Assembly (NCBI GenBank): GCA_000702025.1
Contig: JNKJ01000044.1
Coordinates: 1-35,115 of the forward strand
Length of the DNA stretch: 35,115 nucleotides
Direction of reading: 5' to 3'
Origin: Blautia schinkii DSM 10518
GTDB taxonomy: Bacteria; Bacillota; Clostridia; Lachnospirales; Lachnospiraceae
The position numbers and the translations under genes are program-made. Of this stretch, positions 14,927 to 22,049 are shown piece after piece. Numbering within the stretch: the first letter of the stretch is position 1; every line of letters begins with the position of its first letter. The notes below the pieces were generated by a model that searched no databases, was not told the origin of the DNA, and saw only the letters and a program-made list of their open reading frames with translations.

Positions 14927-16009
14927 TTATGCCTCCTTTTCTTTCTTCCCTCTGCCGAATATACGCTTCAGGGAATAACGCTCTCTCAGCTCGATTGCCT
15001 TGGGACTCCAGTTGAGAAGCATCATCACAATCAGTACGATCGCATAGAGCAGCATACGGTAATCGTTGAGTCCGCGCAGCAGCTCCGGAAGCAAAGTAAG
15101 CACAACCGCCGCGATCATGGAGCCGCGGATATTTCCGATACCGCCCAGAACCACGAATACCAGGATCATGATGGACATGTTGTAGCCAAAGTTCTTCGGA
15201 AGTGCGGTGAGGGTGGAAAGGTTATGCGCGTAGAGCACGCCTGCCACACCAGCCAGACCTGCGGAAATGGCAAATGCCTTTAATTTATACTTTGTCACAT
15301 TGATGCCGATGGATTCTGCCGCAATCCTGTTATCACGGATAGCCATGATGGCACGTCCGTCACGTGAATGTACCAGGTTAAGTACGATAAACAGGGTGAC
15401 AAGAATGAGAATAATTCCGATGGTAAAGGTAGATGCCTTAGGGGTACCGGTAATCCCCATTGCACCGCTGATGATCACCTTGCCCCCCGGCTCCATACCC
15501 AGGGCCATCATATCCTTGGTGGAGAAATGGATACCATTGCTGTCAACGCCCACATAGAGCACATTCACGATATTCTTAATAATCTCGCCGAAAGCCAGGG
15601 TTACGATTGCCAGGTAGTCGCCTTTGAGACGAAGCACCGGGATTCCGATGAGAAATCCGAAGATTCCCGCACATACAGCGCCGATCAATAAGGCAAGGAA
15701 AAATCTAAGTCCTGCGGATTCAATGGATTCCATCGTGGCTTTAGAGAACGCCGCGCTGGTGAACGCGCCCACACACATGAATCCCGCATGTCCGAGACTC
15801 AGTTCGCCCAGAATACCAACGGTCAGGTTCAGGGACACGGCCAGGATCACATACACGCAGAGAGGTACAAGCAGACCCTGCATCAGGTTCGACATCATAT
15901 CCCCGGCTATCATTCCCTGTACAATGAGGTAGCAGGCAATGACAAGACCATATGTAATCAGATTGCTTCTTGTTGTTTTGCTCATTTTTTTCTTTTCCAT
16001 GTCTGCCAC
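14927..16009 (-). CDS. livM: Branched-chain amino acid ABC permease LivM
   Basis: 360 residues with about ten membrane segments. The LivM landmark LTVGILGELSLGHAGFMCVGA is followed by LKGDYLAIVTLAFGEI and the EAA-like loop AIRDNRIAAESIGINV. The start may be GTG 16009, directly after the livH stop, or ATG 16000, which also has a ribosome site. It pairs with LivH to form the membrane channel. Confidence 0.94.
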   Translation of the reverse strand: MADMEKKKMSKTTRSNLITYGLVIACYLIVQGMIAGDMMSNLMQGLLVPLCVYVILAVSLNLTVGILGELSLGHAGFMCVGAFTSAAFSKATMESIESAGLRFFLALLIGAVCAGIFGFLIGIPVLRLKGDYLAIVTLAFGEIIKNIVNVLYVGVDSNGIHFSTKDMMALGMEPGGKVIISGAMGITGTPKASTFTIGIILILVTLFIVLNLVHSRDGRAIMAIRDNRIAAESIGINVTKYKLKAFAISAGLAGVAGVLYAHNLSTLTALPKNFGYNMSIMILVFVVLGGIGNIRGSMIAAVVLTLLPELLRGLNDYRMLLYAIVLIVMMLLNWSPKAIELRERYSLKRIFGRGKKEKEA

Positions 16010-16894
16010 CTACACTTTCTCCTGAATATTTTTGCCTAGAATTCCTGTAGGTTTCACAACCAGGACCACGATCAATACAGCAAACACGATCGCGTCGGCC
16101 ATCTGCGAGGAGATATACGCTTTGCCGAAAATCTCAAGGATTCCAAGGAAAATACCGCCGATGAAAGCACCGGGGATGGAGCCAATCCCGCCAAACACAG
16201 CTGCCACGAATGCCTTGATACCAGGCATAGCACCTGTATAGGGAGTCAGTGACGGATATGCGGAGCAGAGCAGTACACCTGCGATAGCAGCCAGCGCGGA
16301 ACCAATGGCAAAGGTTATGGAGATTGTACGGTTCACATTGATACCCATAAGCTGTGCGGCGCCCTTATCCTCAGATACAGCAAGCATAGCCTGCCCAGTT
16401 TTTGTCTTTTTGATAAACAAGGTCAGGCAGATCATGATCAAAATGCCGCTACAGATGGTCACCAGAGTCTCTCCCGTAATGACAAGAGCTCCGCCTGCCA
16501 GTTTTAACGCCGGAACCTTAATAACCGATGTAAAAGATTTTGTATTTGCACCATAAATCAAAAGTGCGAGATTCTGGAGCAGATAGCTGACACCAATGGC
16601 TGTGATCAGAACTGCAAGCGGAGATGCTGCATTACGTAACGGACGGTAAGCTACACCCTCGATCACCATACCCAGTGCGGTGCAGACGATCACAGCAAGC
16701 AGTACAGCCACTACCGGCGGAAGGCCCATGCCGCTGACGCAGGTGAAGGTCACAAAGCCGCCCACCATGATTACATCTCCATGAGCAAAATTCAGCATTT
16801 TAGCAATTCCGTATACCATGGTGTAGCCAAGTGCTATGATTGCATATACACTTCCCAGGCTGATACCACTTATCAGATACGATAAAAAACTCAT
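16010..16894 (-). CDS. livH: Branched-chain amino acid ABC permease LivH
   Basis: 294 residues from ATG 16894, which has AAAGGATG 5 to 6 bases upstream. It begins LISGISLGSVYAIIALGYTM, followed by GIAKMLNFAHGDVIMVGG, the standard LivH opening, and has about eight membrane segments. The cytoplasmic coupling loop contains SEDKGAAQLMGINV. A hairpin separates it from livK. Confidence 0.95.
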   Translation of the reverse strand: MSFLSYLISGISLGSVYAIIALGYTMVYGIAKMLNFAHGDVIMVGGFVTFTCVSGMGLPPVVAVLLAVIVCTALGMVIEGVAYRPLRNAASPLAVLITAIGVSYLLQNLALLIYGANTKSFTSVIKVPALKLAGGALVITGETLVTICSGILIMICLTLFIKKTKTGQAMLAVSEDKGAAQLMGINVNRTISITFAIGSALAAIAGVLLCSAYPSLTPYTGAMPGIKAFVAAVFGGIGSIPGAFIGGIFLGILEIFGKAYISSQMADAIVFAVLIVVLVVKPTGILGKNIQEKV

Positions 16895-16915
16895 AGGAAC
16901 ATCCTTTCTTTCCGA

Positions 16916-16947
16916 ACAAGGGCTGCCTGCATCCAGACAGCCCTTGT
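16916..16947 (-). terminator. Intergenic hairpin between livK and livH
   Basis: ACAAGGGCTG(T/C)CTG arms form a 14-bp stem with one G-U pair and a four-base loop. There is no long T tract. It probably stabilises the livK message or stops part of the transcripts, so that the binding protein is made in excess over the permease. Confidence 0.6.
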
Positions 16948-16973
16948 CGTTCTCTATTCTTTGTTCTTTGTGC

Positions 16974-18131
16974 TTATTCCATTGCTGTGTAAGCGCCGTT
17001 CTCAATCTTTACAGCCTTCGGAGCTTTGGACGGCTCGCCGTCTTCTGTCCAGGTGATTCCTTCGCCGGTGATACCGTCAAGGGTGATCTCTGTCATAGCG
17101 GTTTTCATTGCGTCACACATATCGGATACTTCCATGTCTGCCTTTACATCTGCTTTTTCAGCGGCTGCTTTGATAGCGTAAACTGCGTCATAAGCATCTG
17201 CTGCGAACTGGTTCGGTGTATCGCCGTAAGCTTCTTCATAAGCCTTAACAAAGTTCTGGGTTTTCTCATCTGTTGCGTCTGCTGCGAACGGTGTCAGGAG
17301 CATAAGTCCTTCTGCAAGCTTGGTATCGAAGTTTTCTACATTTAAGATACCGTCCATACCGTCACATCCAAAGAACGGGATGCTCATATCCAGGCTGCTT
17401 GCCTGAGAAAGGATCAGGGAAGCCTCTGTGTAGTAGATCGGCAGGAAGATAAGCTCTGCACCGCCGTCTTTGGCTTTCTGAAGCTGTACGGAGAAGTCTT
17501 TGTTATTGTCTGCGGTGAATGCTTCTGCGGCAACCACCTCAATGCCCTGGTTAGCAGCTTCCTCTGCAAACTTCTGGTAAATACCGGAAGAATATACGTC
17601 AGAGCTGTCGTAGATTACAGCAACCTTGGTTGCAAGTTTGTGTTCGCCTATGTACTGTGCGGATGCAATACCCTGGTTCGGGTCAGAGAAGCATACACGG
17701 AATACGTTTGGGTTCATAACACATTCTACAGCAGAGCCTGACGGGGTAAGCTGGAACAGATTGTCGGCAGCGGATTCGTTTCCTACAGCCACACATGGGG
17801 TGGAGGTTACGGTACCAACGAGCATATCCATATCCCAGTCCTTCAGGGTATTGTAAGCATTCACAGCCTTCTCTGCATCGCCCTCATCATCCTGATAGTT
17901 AAACTCTACCTGGAATCCATTGATTCCGCCGGCTTCGTTGACTTCGTTGATGGCGAGCTCTGTGGCGTTCTTTACAGCCTGTCCGTAGATTGCGGTTGCG
18001 CCTGTGGTCGGTCCGATACCGCCAATCTTGAAGGTGTCGCCTTCTGCGTATACAGATACAGGTGATGCTAATGCGCTGACTGTCATTGCCATTGCTGCGG
18101 TGATGCTGAGTGCTTTTTTCCAGTTTCTCAT
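16974..18131 (-). CDS. livK: Branched-chain amino acid ABC transporter substrate-binding protein LivK/LivJ
   Basis: 385 residues. A signal peptide ends near SVYAEGD. The mature part begins KIGGIGPTTGATAIYGQ and contains GGINGFQVEFNYQDDEGD and the TPSGSA ligand loop, as in LivJ/LivK type I binding proteins. There is no lipobox cysteine at the cleavage region, which is odd for a Gram-positive binding protein; it may stay anchored by an uncleaved helix or be released. It is the first gene of the liv operon, behind a structured leader. Confidence 0.93.
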   Translation of the reverse strand: MRNWKKALSITAAMAMTVSALASPVSVYAEGDTFKIGGIGPTTGATAIYGQAVKNATELAINEVNEAGGINGFQVEFNYQDDEGDAEKAVNAYNTLKDWDMDMLVGTVTSTPCVAVGNESAADNLFQLTPSGSAVECVMNPNVFRVCFSDPNQGIASAQYIGEHKLATKVAVIYDSSDVYSSGIYQKFAEEAANQGIEVVAAEAFTADNNKDFSVQLQKAKDGGAELIFLPIYYTEASLILSQASSLDMSIPFFGCDGMDGILNVENFDTKLAEGLMLLTPFAADATDEKTQNFVKAYEEAYGDTPNQFAADAYDAVYAIKAAAEKADVKADMEVSDMCDAMKTAMTEITLDGITGEGITWTEDGEPSKAPKAVKIENGAYTAME

Positions 18132-18160
18132 AATATTTCTCCTCCTTGTTTTCGCCGGAA

Positions 18161-18246
18161 GGTCAGCAGGGCCTTGGAGTTTACGCTTCTTAATATATAG
18201 GTAAAAAGCCCGCTGGACTCCCAGCCGGCTTTGGCCTCGTACTGAC
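18161..18246 (-). promoter_or_regulatory. Structured liv operon leader with terminator hairpin
   Basis: Between the promoter and livK, a hairpin at 18203-18232 (AAAGCCGGCTGG with CCAGCGGGCTT, then five T) is a textbook terminator. It lies upstream of the coding region. Sequences flanking it, GTCAG...GGCC at 18246-18233 and GGCC...CTGAC at 18173-18162, can pair and enclose it. The loop GGAGT can also pair with ACTCC downstream. This looks like a transcription attenuation device. I do not recognise a known riboswitch or T-box, and no leader peptide is obvious. Confidence 0.55.
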
Positions 18247-18274
18247 TTTCTCTCTCTAATACTTTAATGTTATG

Positions 18275-18303
18275 ATTATAGCATTTTGGGTTTTTGAATG
18301 CAA
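18275..18303 (-). promoter_or_regulatory. Promoter of the liv operon
   Basis: Minus-strand -35 TTGCAT (18303-18298) and a perfect -10 TATAAT (18280-18275) are separated by 17 bases. The predicted start is near 18268, giving a leader of about 140 bases. Confidence 0.75.
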
Positions 18304-18358
18304 GTGGAAATTTATAAAAATTTTAGATTTTGAGGGGAACCCCGGAAAGGTGTTGGAC

Positions 18359-18570
18359 GGTGAGGGGAAGGAAATTGGGCACGGGGCACTGGCTCTTGTC
18401 TTGTCAGGCAATGCTCGCTTCCCTTCAACTAATTGCCAACTGCGACTAAGACGCTCACGAAGAGCGTTCGCGGCTAAGTCTTAGTAGGCAATGGATTTTC
18501 AGGCGCGCTTCCGCAAATTGCCTGACAAGACAAGAGCCAGTGCCCCGTGCCCAATTTCCTTCCCCTCACC
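18359..18570. repeat. 212-bp structured element with a perfect 54-bp inverted repeat
   Basis: Bases 18359-18412 and 18517-18570 are exact reverse complements over 54 bases. The 104-base centre holds nested inverted repeats: ATTGCC/GGCAAT, ACTAAGAC/GTCTTAGT, and a small GCTC-ACGAA-GAGC hairpin. There is no ORF of note. The layout fits a small non-autonomous mobile element (MITE-like), a large structured RNA or a recombination site. No clear target duplication is visible at the edges. No copy occurs elsewhere in the window. Confidence 0.8.
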
Positions 18571-18754
18571 TACTTCTACGTTTCCACCCCTCCGATGGGA
18601 TATGATGTTTTCGCCGGGAGGTTTGGGGATTTTAGGATGTTTTTGTTTTTGATAGGATGAGGTGAATTGTCAACGGTTATGGGTACTATGGGGATAGGGG
18701 GGTGTTCTGAGGAAGGGAAAGGGTTGGGACAAATTTGTTGGGGGGCTTTCTTGT
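18571..18754. other. Gene-free G-rich stretch
   Basis: I see no convincing gene or signal. The plus strand is rich in G and T runs (for example GGGATAGGGGGGTG), so G-quadruplex folding is conceivable. Confidence 0.4.
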
Positions 18755-18812
18755 AATACAAAAAACGCCGCAGCAGTGGTTGTGTAACTGCTGATATGGC
18801 GTTTTTTGTATT
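18755..18812. terminator. Strong bidirectional terminator
   Basis: A 15-bp stem (AATACAAAAAACGCC with its exact complement) encloses a second stem CAGCAGT/ACTGCTG. T runs are present on both strands. It sits downstream of the decayed nucleoside hydrolase gene. Confidence 0.85.
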
Positions 18813-18905
18813 ATGGTGCGGAGTTGGTAACAGCTCAGGCTTGTGTGAACTGTTACCGGATTTGTGATGTTGGTTTAGATTAGAATTGTGTGCTGTATAG
18901 CTGGG

Positions 18906-19351
18906 CTACGAAATCCCAGTATAAGAGATGGTATCACCATAAGTAAGAACTTTATCCATATACTTGATGCGCTTTAATCCATTTGCCTCAATGGTTGCAT
19001 CATCGTGGAGACCCATGGTCGGTCTGTGCCCATATAAACCGGGATATCGTCACGTCCAGCTTTCTCGAGCTGATTAAGGATTGCGGTTGTGCCTTCTGCA
19101 ATTGTTACATTTCCGCCTACAGATGTGATTCCAAGCAAGTCAATCCACTGTGCAGCATCTGCCTGAAGTAGCATGAAAAGTGCATAGGTGTCATCGCCGA
19201 AATATCCCATATCTGTATCAAAAATAACCTTGTTGTTTTCTGCAGTTGTTACAATCTTATAGTCCTCCAGAGGAGCTGCCGATACAGCCAATGGAGAGAG
19301 CATTGTTCCAACCATCCCCGCCGTGAGTAACATTGATACTAATTTCTTCAT
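18906..19351 (-). pseudogene. Inosine-uridine nucleoside hydrolase remnant with signal peptide
   Basis: The ATG at 19351 follows AGGAGGATACTC. The product has a signal peptide (MKKLVSMLLTAGMVGTML, cleaved near VSAAP). It then shows the calcium-binding motif of nucleoside hydrolases as VIFDTDMGYFGDDTYALFML, followed by LLGITSVGGN and DIPVYMGTDRP. The frame stops at 18974, about 125 residues in, where the family runs to about 320 or more. A second frame, DATIEANGLKRIKYMDKVLT, continues to a stop at 18906, so there is probably one frameshift near 19010 plus loss of the rest. The active-site His region is missing. The gene is dead or encodes only a secreted fragment. Confidence 0.8.
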
Positions 19352-19411
19352 GAGTATCCTCCTTCTCATTTAACTTATTCAGTATATATTTTCTTATTTT
19401 CACATCCGATT

Positions 19412-19528
19412 TTACCCATCCTCTTCCAGAAAGTCTGGCCAGTCCTCCCCGGTTAAAAGGCCGGAATGAATTAGATGATCCAATCCTCCATGATTTTCAG
19501 GTGCCTGTATATATCCCCAGACAACCAT
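19412..19528 (-). CDS. Possible 38-residue ORF or gene remnant
   Basis: The frame starts ATG 19528 (MVVWGYIQAPENHGGLDHLI) and ends LLTGEDWPDFLEEDG. The composition is protein-like, but there is no good ribosome site and I do not recognise it. It may be the tail of a lost gene upstream of the nucleoside hydrolase remnant. The rest of 19370-19813 shows nothing I can support. Confidence 0.25.
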   Translation of the reverse strand: MVVWGYIQAPENHGGLDHLIHSGLLTGEDWPDFLEEDG

Positions 19529-19813
19529 TCGCCTTCATGTTATAAGGATTATATAATGTCTCTTTGAGATTATCTGTGATAGCAATCACAAAAACGCAAA
19601 TACATTTATTATAATGGAGATTTTAGATTATTGTCAGAAACCAGAAGAAAATTTCAATTTTCCATATCCTGTCCCCTTGAAGAAAATCGAAATATAAGGA
19701 GAACGTAATAGTGTAATTTATAAAAGCTTAACAATTTAACCCAATTCTTCAGAGAAAAAACATAGAATATTGTCGAACAATGGCTGCATGGAGAAGTATG
19801 AATTATATGGAAG

Positions 19814-19869
19814 AAAAAGGGGGGTCTGTCCCGCCAATGACTCTTGTATCACTGGTGTGACAGACCCCC
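19814..19869 (-). terminator. Terminator of the infC-rpmI-rplT operon
   Basis: GGGGGTCTGTC pairs with GACAGACCCCC. Inside it CCAGTGA pairs with TCATTGG. A run of five T follows on the minus strand. It lies about 25 bases after the rplT stop codon. Confidence 0.9.
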
Positions 19870-19893
19870 GATTATATGACTTCGTATGAATAT

Positions 19894-20250
19894 TTAAGCA
19901 ACTGCTTTCTTAGCGATCTCAGCGAGTGCTGCAAAGCCGGCTGCGTCGTTTACTGCAAGCTCTGCAAGCATCTTTCTGTTGATGTCGATGTTTGCAACCT
20001 TGAGGCCGTGCATCATTTTGCTGTAGGATAAGCCGTTCATTCTTGCTGCAGCGTTGATACGTGCGATCCAGAGCTGTCTGAACTGACGTTTTCTCTGCTT
20101 TCTGCCTGCGTATGCGCTGGTGAGTGCTCTCATTACAGACTGTTTTGCTACTCTATACTGTTTGGAACGGGAACCTCTGTATCCCTTTGCCAGTTTTAAT
20201 GTACGATTATGTCTCTTCTTTGCGTTCAAGCCGCCTTTAATTCTTGCCAT
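19894..20250 (-). CDS. rplT: Ribosomal protein L20
   Basis: 118 residues, the standard length. It begins ARIKGGLNAKKRHNRTLKLA and contains GYRGSRSKQYRVAKQSVMRAL and QLWIARINAAARMNGLSYSK, all diagnostic for bL20. It is the last gene of infC-rpmI-rplT. In Firmicutes L20 binds the operon leader and represses its own operon. Confidence 0.98.
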   Translation of the reverse strand: MARIKGGLNAKKRHNRTLKLAKGYRGSRSKQYRVAKQSVMRALTSAYAGRKQRKRQFRQLWIARINAAARMNGLSYSKMMHGLKVANIDINRKMLAELAVNDAAGFAALAEIAKKAVA

Positions 20251-20293
20251 TTCTTAATTTCCTCCTGTTCGTCTTCTTCTCTATGATATCATC

Positions 20294-20491
20294 TTATAAA
20301 TATGGTAATGCTTTCTTCATGTTCTTAACATTAGTAGAATCAACAACAGTAGATTTTCTCAGATTTCTTTTTCTCTTCTGAGATTTCTTGGTTAAGATAT
20401 GGCTTTTATAAGCTTTATTTCTTACTAATTTTCCTGTACCTGTTTTTTTGAAACGCTTTGCTGCTGCTCTACAAGTTTTAATTTTTGGCAT
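20294..20491 (-). CDS. rpmI: Ribosomal protein L35
   Basis: 65 residues from ATG 20491 with GGAGG upstream. It begins MPKIKTCRAAAKRFKKTGTG and is strongly basic, as expected for bL35. A Cys at position 7 replaces the more usual Ser or Thr. It lies between infC and rplT. Confidence 0.97.
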   Translation of the reverse strand: MPKIKTCRAAAKRFKKTGTGKLVRNKAYKSHILTKKSQKRKRNLRKSTVVDSTNVKNMKKALPYL

Positions 20492-20592
20492 TGTTGTTTC
20501 CTCCTTAATCTTCGTGTCTGTATTTGTAAATATCCAGTGTCTTTCACAACCGCCATCCGGCAAAATACGTCGACTGAATAGTTACCTGCATT

Positions 20593-21099
20593 TTATTTTT
20601 TCTCAGTCATGAACATTGTCATGCTTCTGCCCTCAACCTTCGGAGCCTTCTCCACGGTTGCAATATCAGCTAAATGCGCTGCGAAATCATCGAGCACATG
20701 TCTGCTGCTTGACATATGTGCCATCTCTCTTCCGCGGAAACGCAAAGTCACTTTGACTCTGTCTCCCTTACTGAGAAACTTCCTGGCTGCGTTGACCTTA
20801 GTCATCAGATCGTTTGTATCAATGTTTGGAGAAAGACGCACTTCTTTGACATCGATGGTTTTCTGCTTTTTCTTGGCTTCTTTTTCTTTTCGGGCAAGCT
20901 CGTAGCGGTATTTGCCATAATCGATAATCTTACATACCGGCGGCTTCGCCTGCGGGGCAATCTTCACTAAATCAAGCCCTGCCTCCTGAGCTTTGGCCAT
21001 CGCTTCCTTTGCGGATACGATTCCTAACTGTGCTCCGTCCGCTCCAACTAAGCGTACCTCTTTGTCTCTGATCTGTTCGTTAATCATTAAATTGCTAAT
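20593..21099 (-). CDS. infC: Translation initiation factor IF-3 with an apparent AUU start
   Basis: 168 residues if translation starts at ATT 21099. GGAGGTG lies 9 bases before this ATT, but 21 bases before the first ATG (21087), which is too far. The AUU codon is the known self-regulating start of infC in other bacteria: IF-3 rejects it. The N-terminal domain has LMINEQIRDKEVRLVGADG, the linker is KEKEAKKKQKTIDVKEVRLS, and the C-terminal domain holds KVTLRFRGREMAH. It heads the infC-rpmI-rplT operon. Confidence 0.95.
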   Translation of the reverse strand: MSNLMINEQIRDKEVRLVGADGAQLGIVSAKEAMAKAQEAGLDLVKIAPQAKPPVCKIIDYGKYRYELARKEKEAKKKQKTIDVKEVRLSPNIDTNDLMTKVNAARKFLSKGDRVKVTLRFRGREMAHMSSSRHVLDDFAAHLADIATVEKAPKVEGRSMTMFMTEKK

Positions 21100-21177
21100 T
21101 GTTGTGCACCTCCATACATGATAGATAGATAAATGACCTCTTGTCACCCTCATTGATTATTACTGATAGTTTGCATG

Positions 21178-21327
21178 AAAAAAAGTGCGGACAGATGCCC
21201 ACACCCTATTACACCCACTGACACACTATGCCCGCGGTATTGTGCAATATAAACCCGAGACGCATTCTTGCGCTAAGGTGAGAGTGGAACTCTGCTTTCT
21301 TTTCTTCACGTACTGTTACACAATACC
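21178..21327 (-). promoter_or_regulatory. Leader of the infC operon (L20-leader type) with terminator
   Basis: A terminator-like structure pairs GCGGGCA (21235-21229) with TGTCCGC (near 21193-21187), followed by AC and seven T residues, upstream of the infC start. Another inverted repeat, GGTATTGTG (21327-21319) with CACAATACC (21244-21236), could form an alternative long-range stem. This matches the L20-controlled attenuation known from Bacillus. The upstream repeat arm overlaps the proposed -10 box, so either the promoter or that stem is misassigned. Confidence 0.6.
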
Positions 21328-21348
21328 ACGAGTTTTCGGGAAAGTCAA
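21320..21348 (-). promoter_or_regulatory. Probable infC operon promoter
   Basis: Minus-strand -35 TTGACT (21348-21343) and -10 TATTGT (21325-21320) have 17-base spacing. The start would be near 21313, giving a leader of over 200 bases. Confidence 0.5.
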
Positions 21349-21419
21349 GGAAAATTTAAAAAACCTGGCTAAAAAACCTAGCTAAAAATCCAAGGGCTTG
21401 ATTACCCACAAACCGAAGC

Positions 21420-21839
21420 TCAGGGAACCATATATTTCTTTACGTATTCTTCTGCTGTTTTATGGTTTAAGGCAAAGCGCTGCATCAGCTTAGTTATTAT
21501 CTGCTGTTCAGTTTTGCCCTCCTCAAGATTATCCAGAATCAAAGCCTCTGCACCTTTCTGTATGCCTTCGTTAAAGCCCTCTTTTTTTCCTTCTTCTATA
21601 CCCTCTTTCTTGCCCTCCTCTATACCTGACATATAAATCGCTTTCCTGTCAGCCTCATAGCGTTTCCTTGCTTTGCACTGCATCTTTATCTTTTCATCAT
21701 CTGTCAGGCTGCGGAGCGTTACTACTGCTTCCTGCATTGCTTCCGATTCCTTTGCCATCTGCAGAACCTCCTCCCATTCCGTCGCCGTAAAGAGCTTCGT
21801 CCAACGATAAACCTCCGTTGTTTTCATTTCCTCATTCAT
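21420..21839 (-). pseudogene. Rpn/PD-(D/E)XK transposase-like family protein, C-terminal remnant
   Basis: 139 residues. YRWTKLFTATEWEEVLQMA, the helical KARKRYEADRKAIYMSGIEE and the Gly/Lys repeat EEGKKEGIEEGKKEGFNEG are the tail of Rpn-type proteins, whose full length is about 280-320 residues. The nuclease domain that should precede it is missing, with a stop codon 9 codons upstream of the ATG. The tail may still be translated; internal translation of Rpn C-terminal fragments is known in related genes. I regard it as a degraded copy. Confidence 0.7.
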
Positions 21840-21854
21840 ACTTAAGGAAACTGC

Positions 21855-21870
21855 TTGACCTAAAGGTCAA
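21855..21870. repeat. Short perfect inverted repeat
   Basis: TTGACC and GGTCAA flank TAAA just upstream of the Rpn remnant. It may be an operator or a small hairpin. No T run follows. Confidence 0.3.
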
Positions 21871-21982
21871 TCAGTAGCACCAAATCATTCGCCCTTGGCT
21901 CATTATTTGTCTTAATTGTATCATAATTATCTCAAAATCACCACTATAAAGATATCTGTTTAAAGCAGCCTTCACCGCAAAA

Positions 21983-22018
21983 GAGCCCCGCCCCCGGGTC
22001 ATTCCCAAGGGCAGAGCC
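21983..22018 (-). terminator. Terminator of the sugar operon
   Basis: GGCTCTGCCC pairs with GGGCGGGGCT(C), using two G-U pairs, and TTTT follows on the minus strand. It lies after the isomerase stop codon. Confidence 0.75.
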
Positions 22019-22049
22019 GTACTACAATTACTTATACACTACCTATAAA

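Noticed and set aside
21285..21420. tRNA or other stable RNA upstream of infC
   Set aside because: No cloverleaf or CCA end can be folded; the region is explained by promoter and leader.
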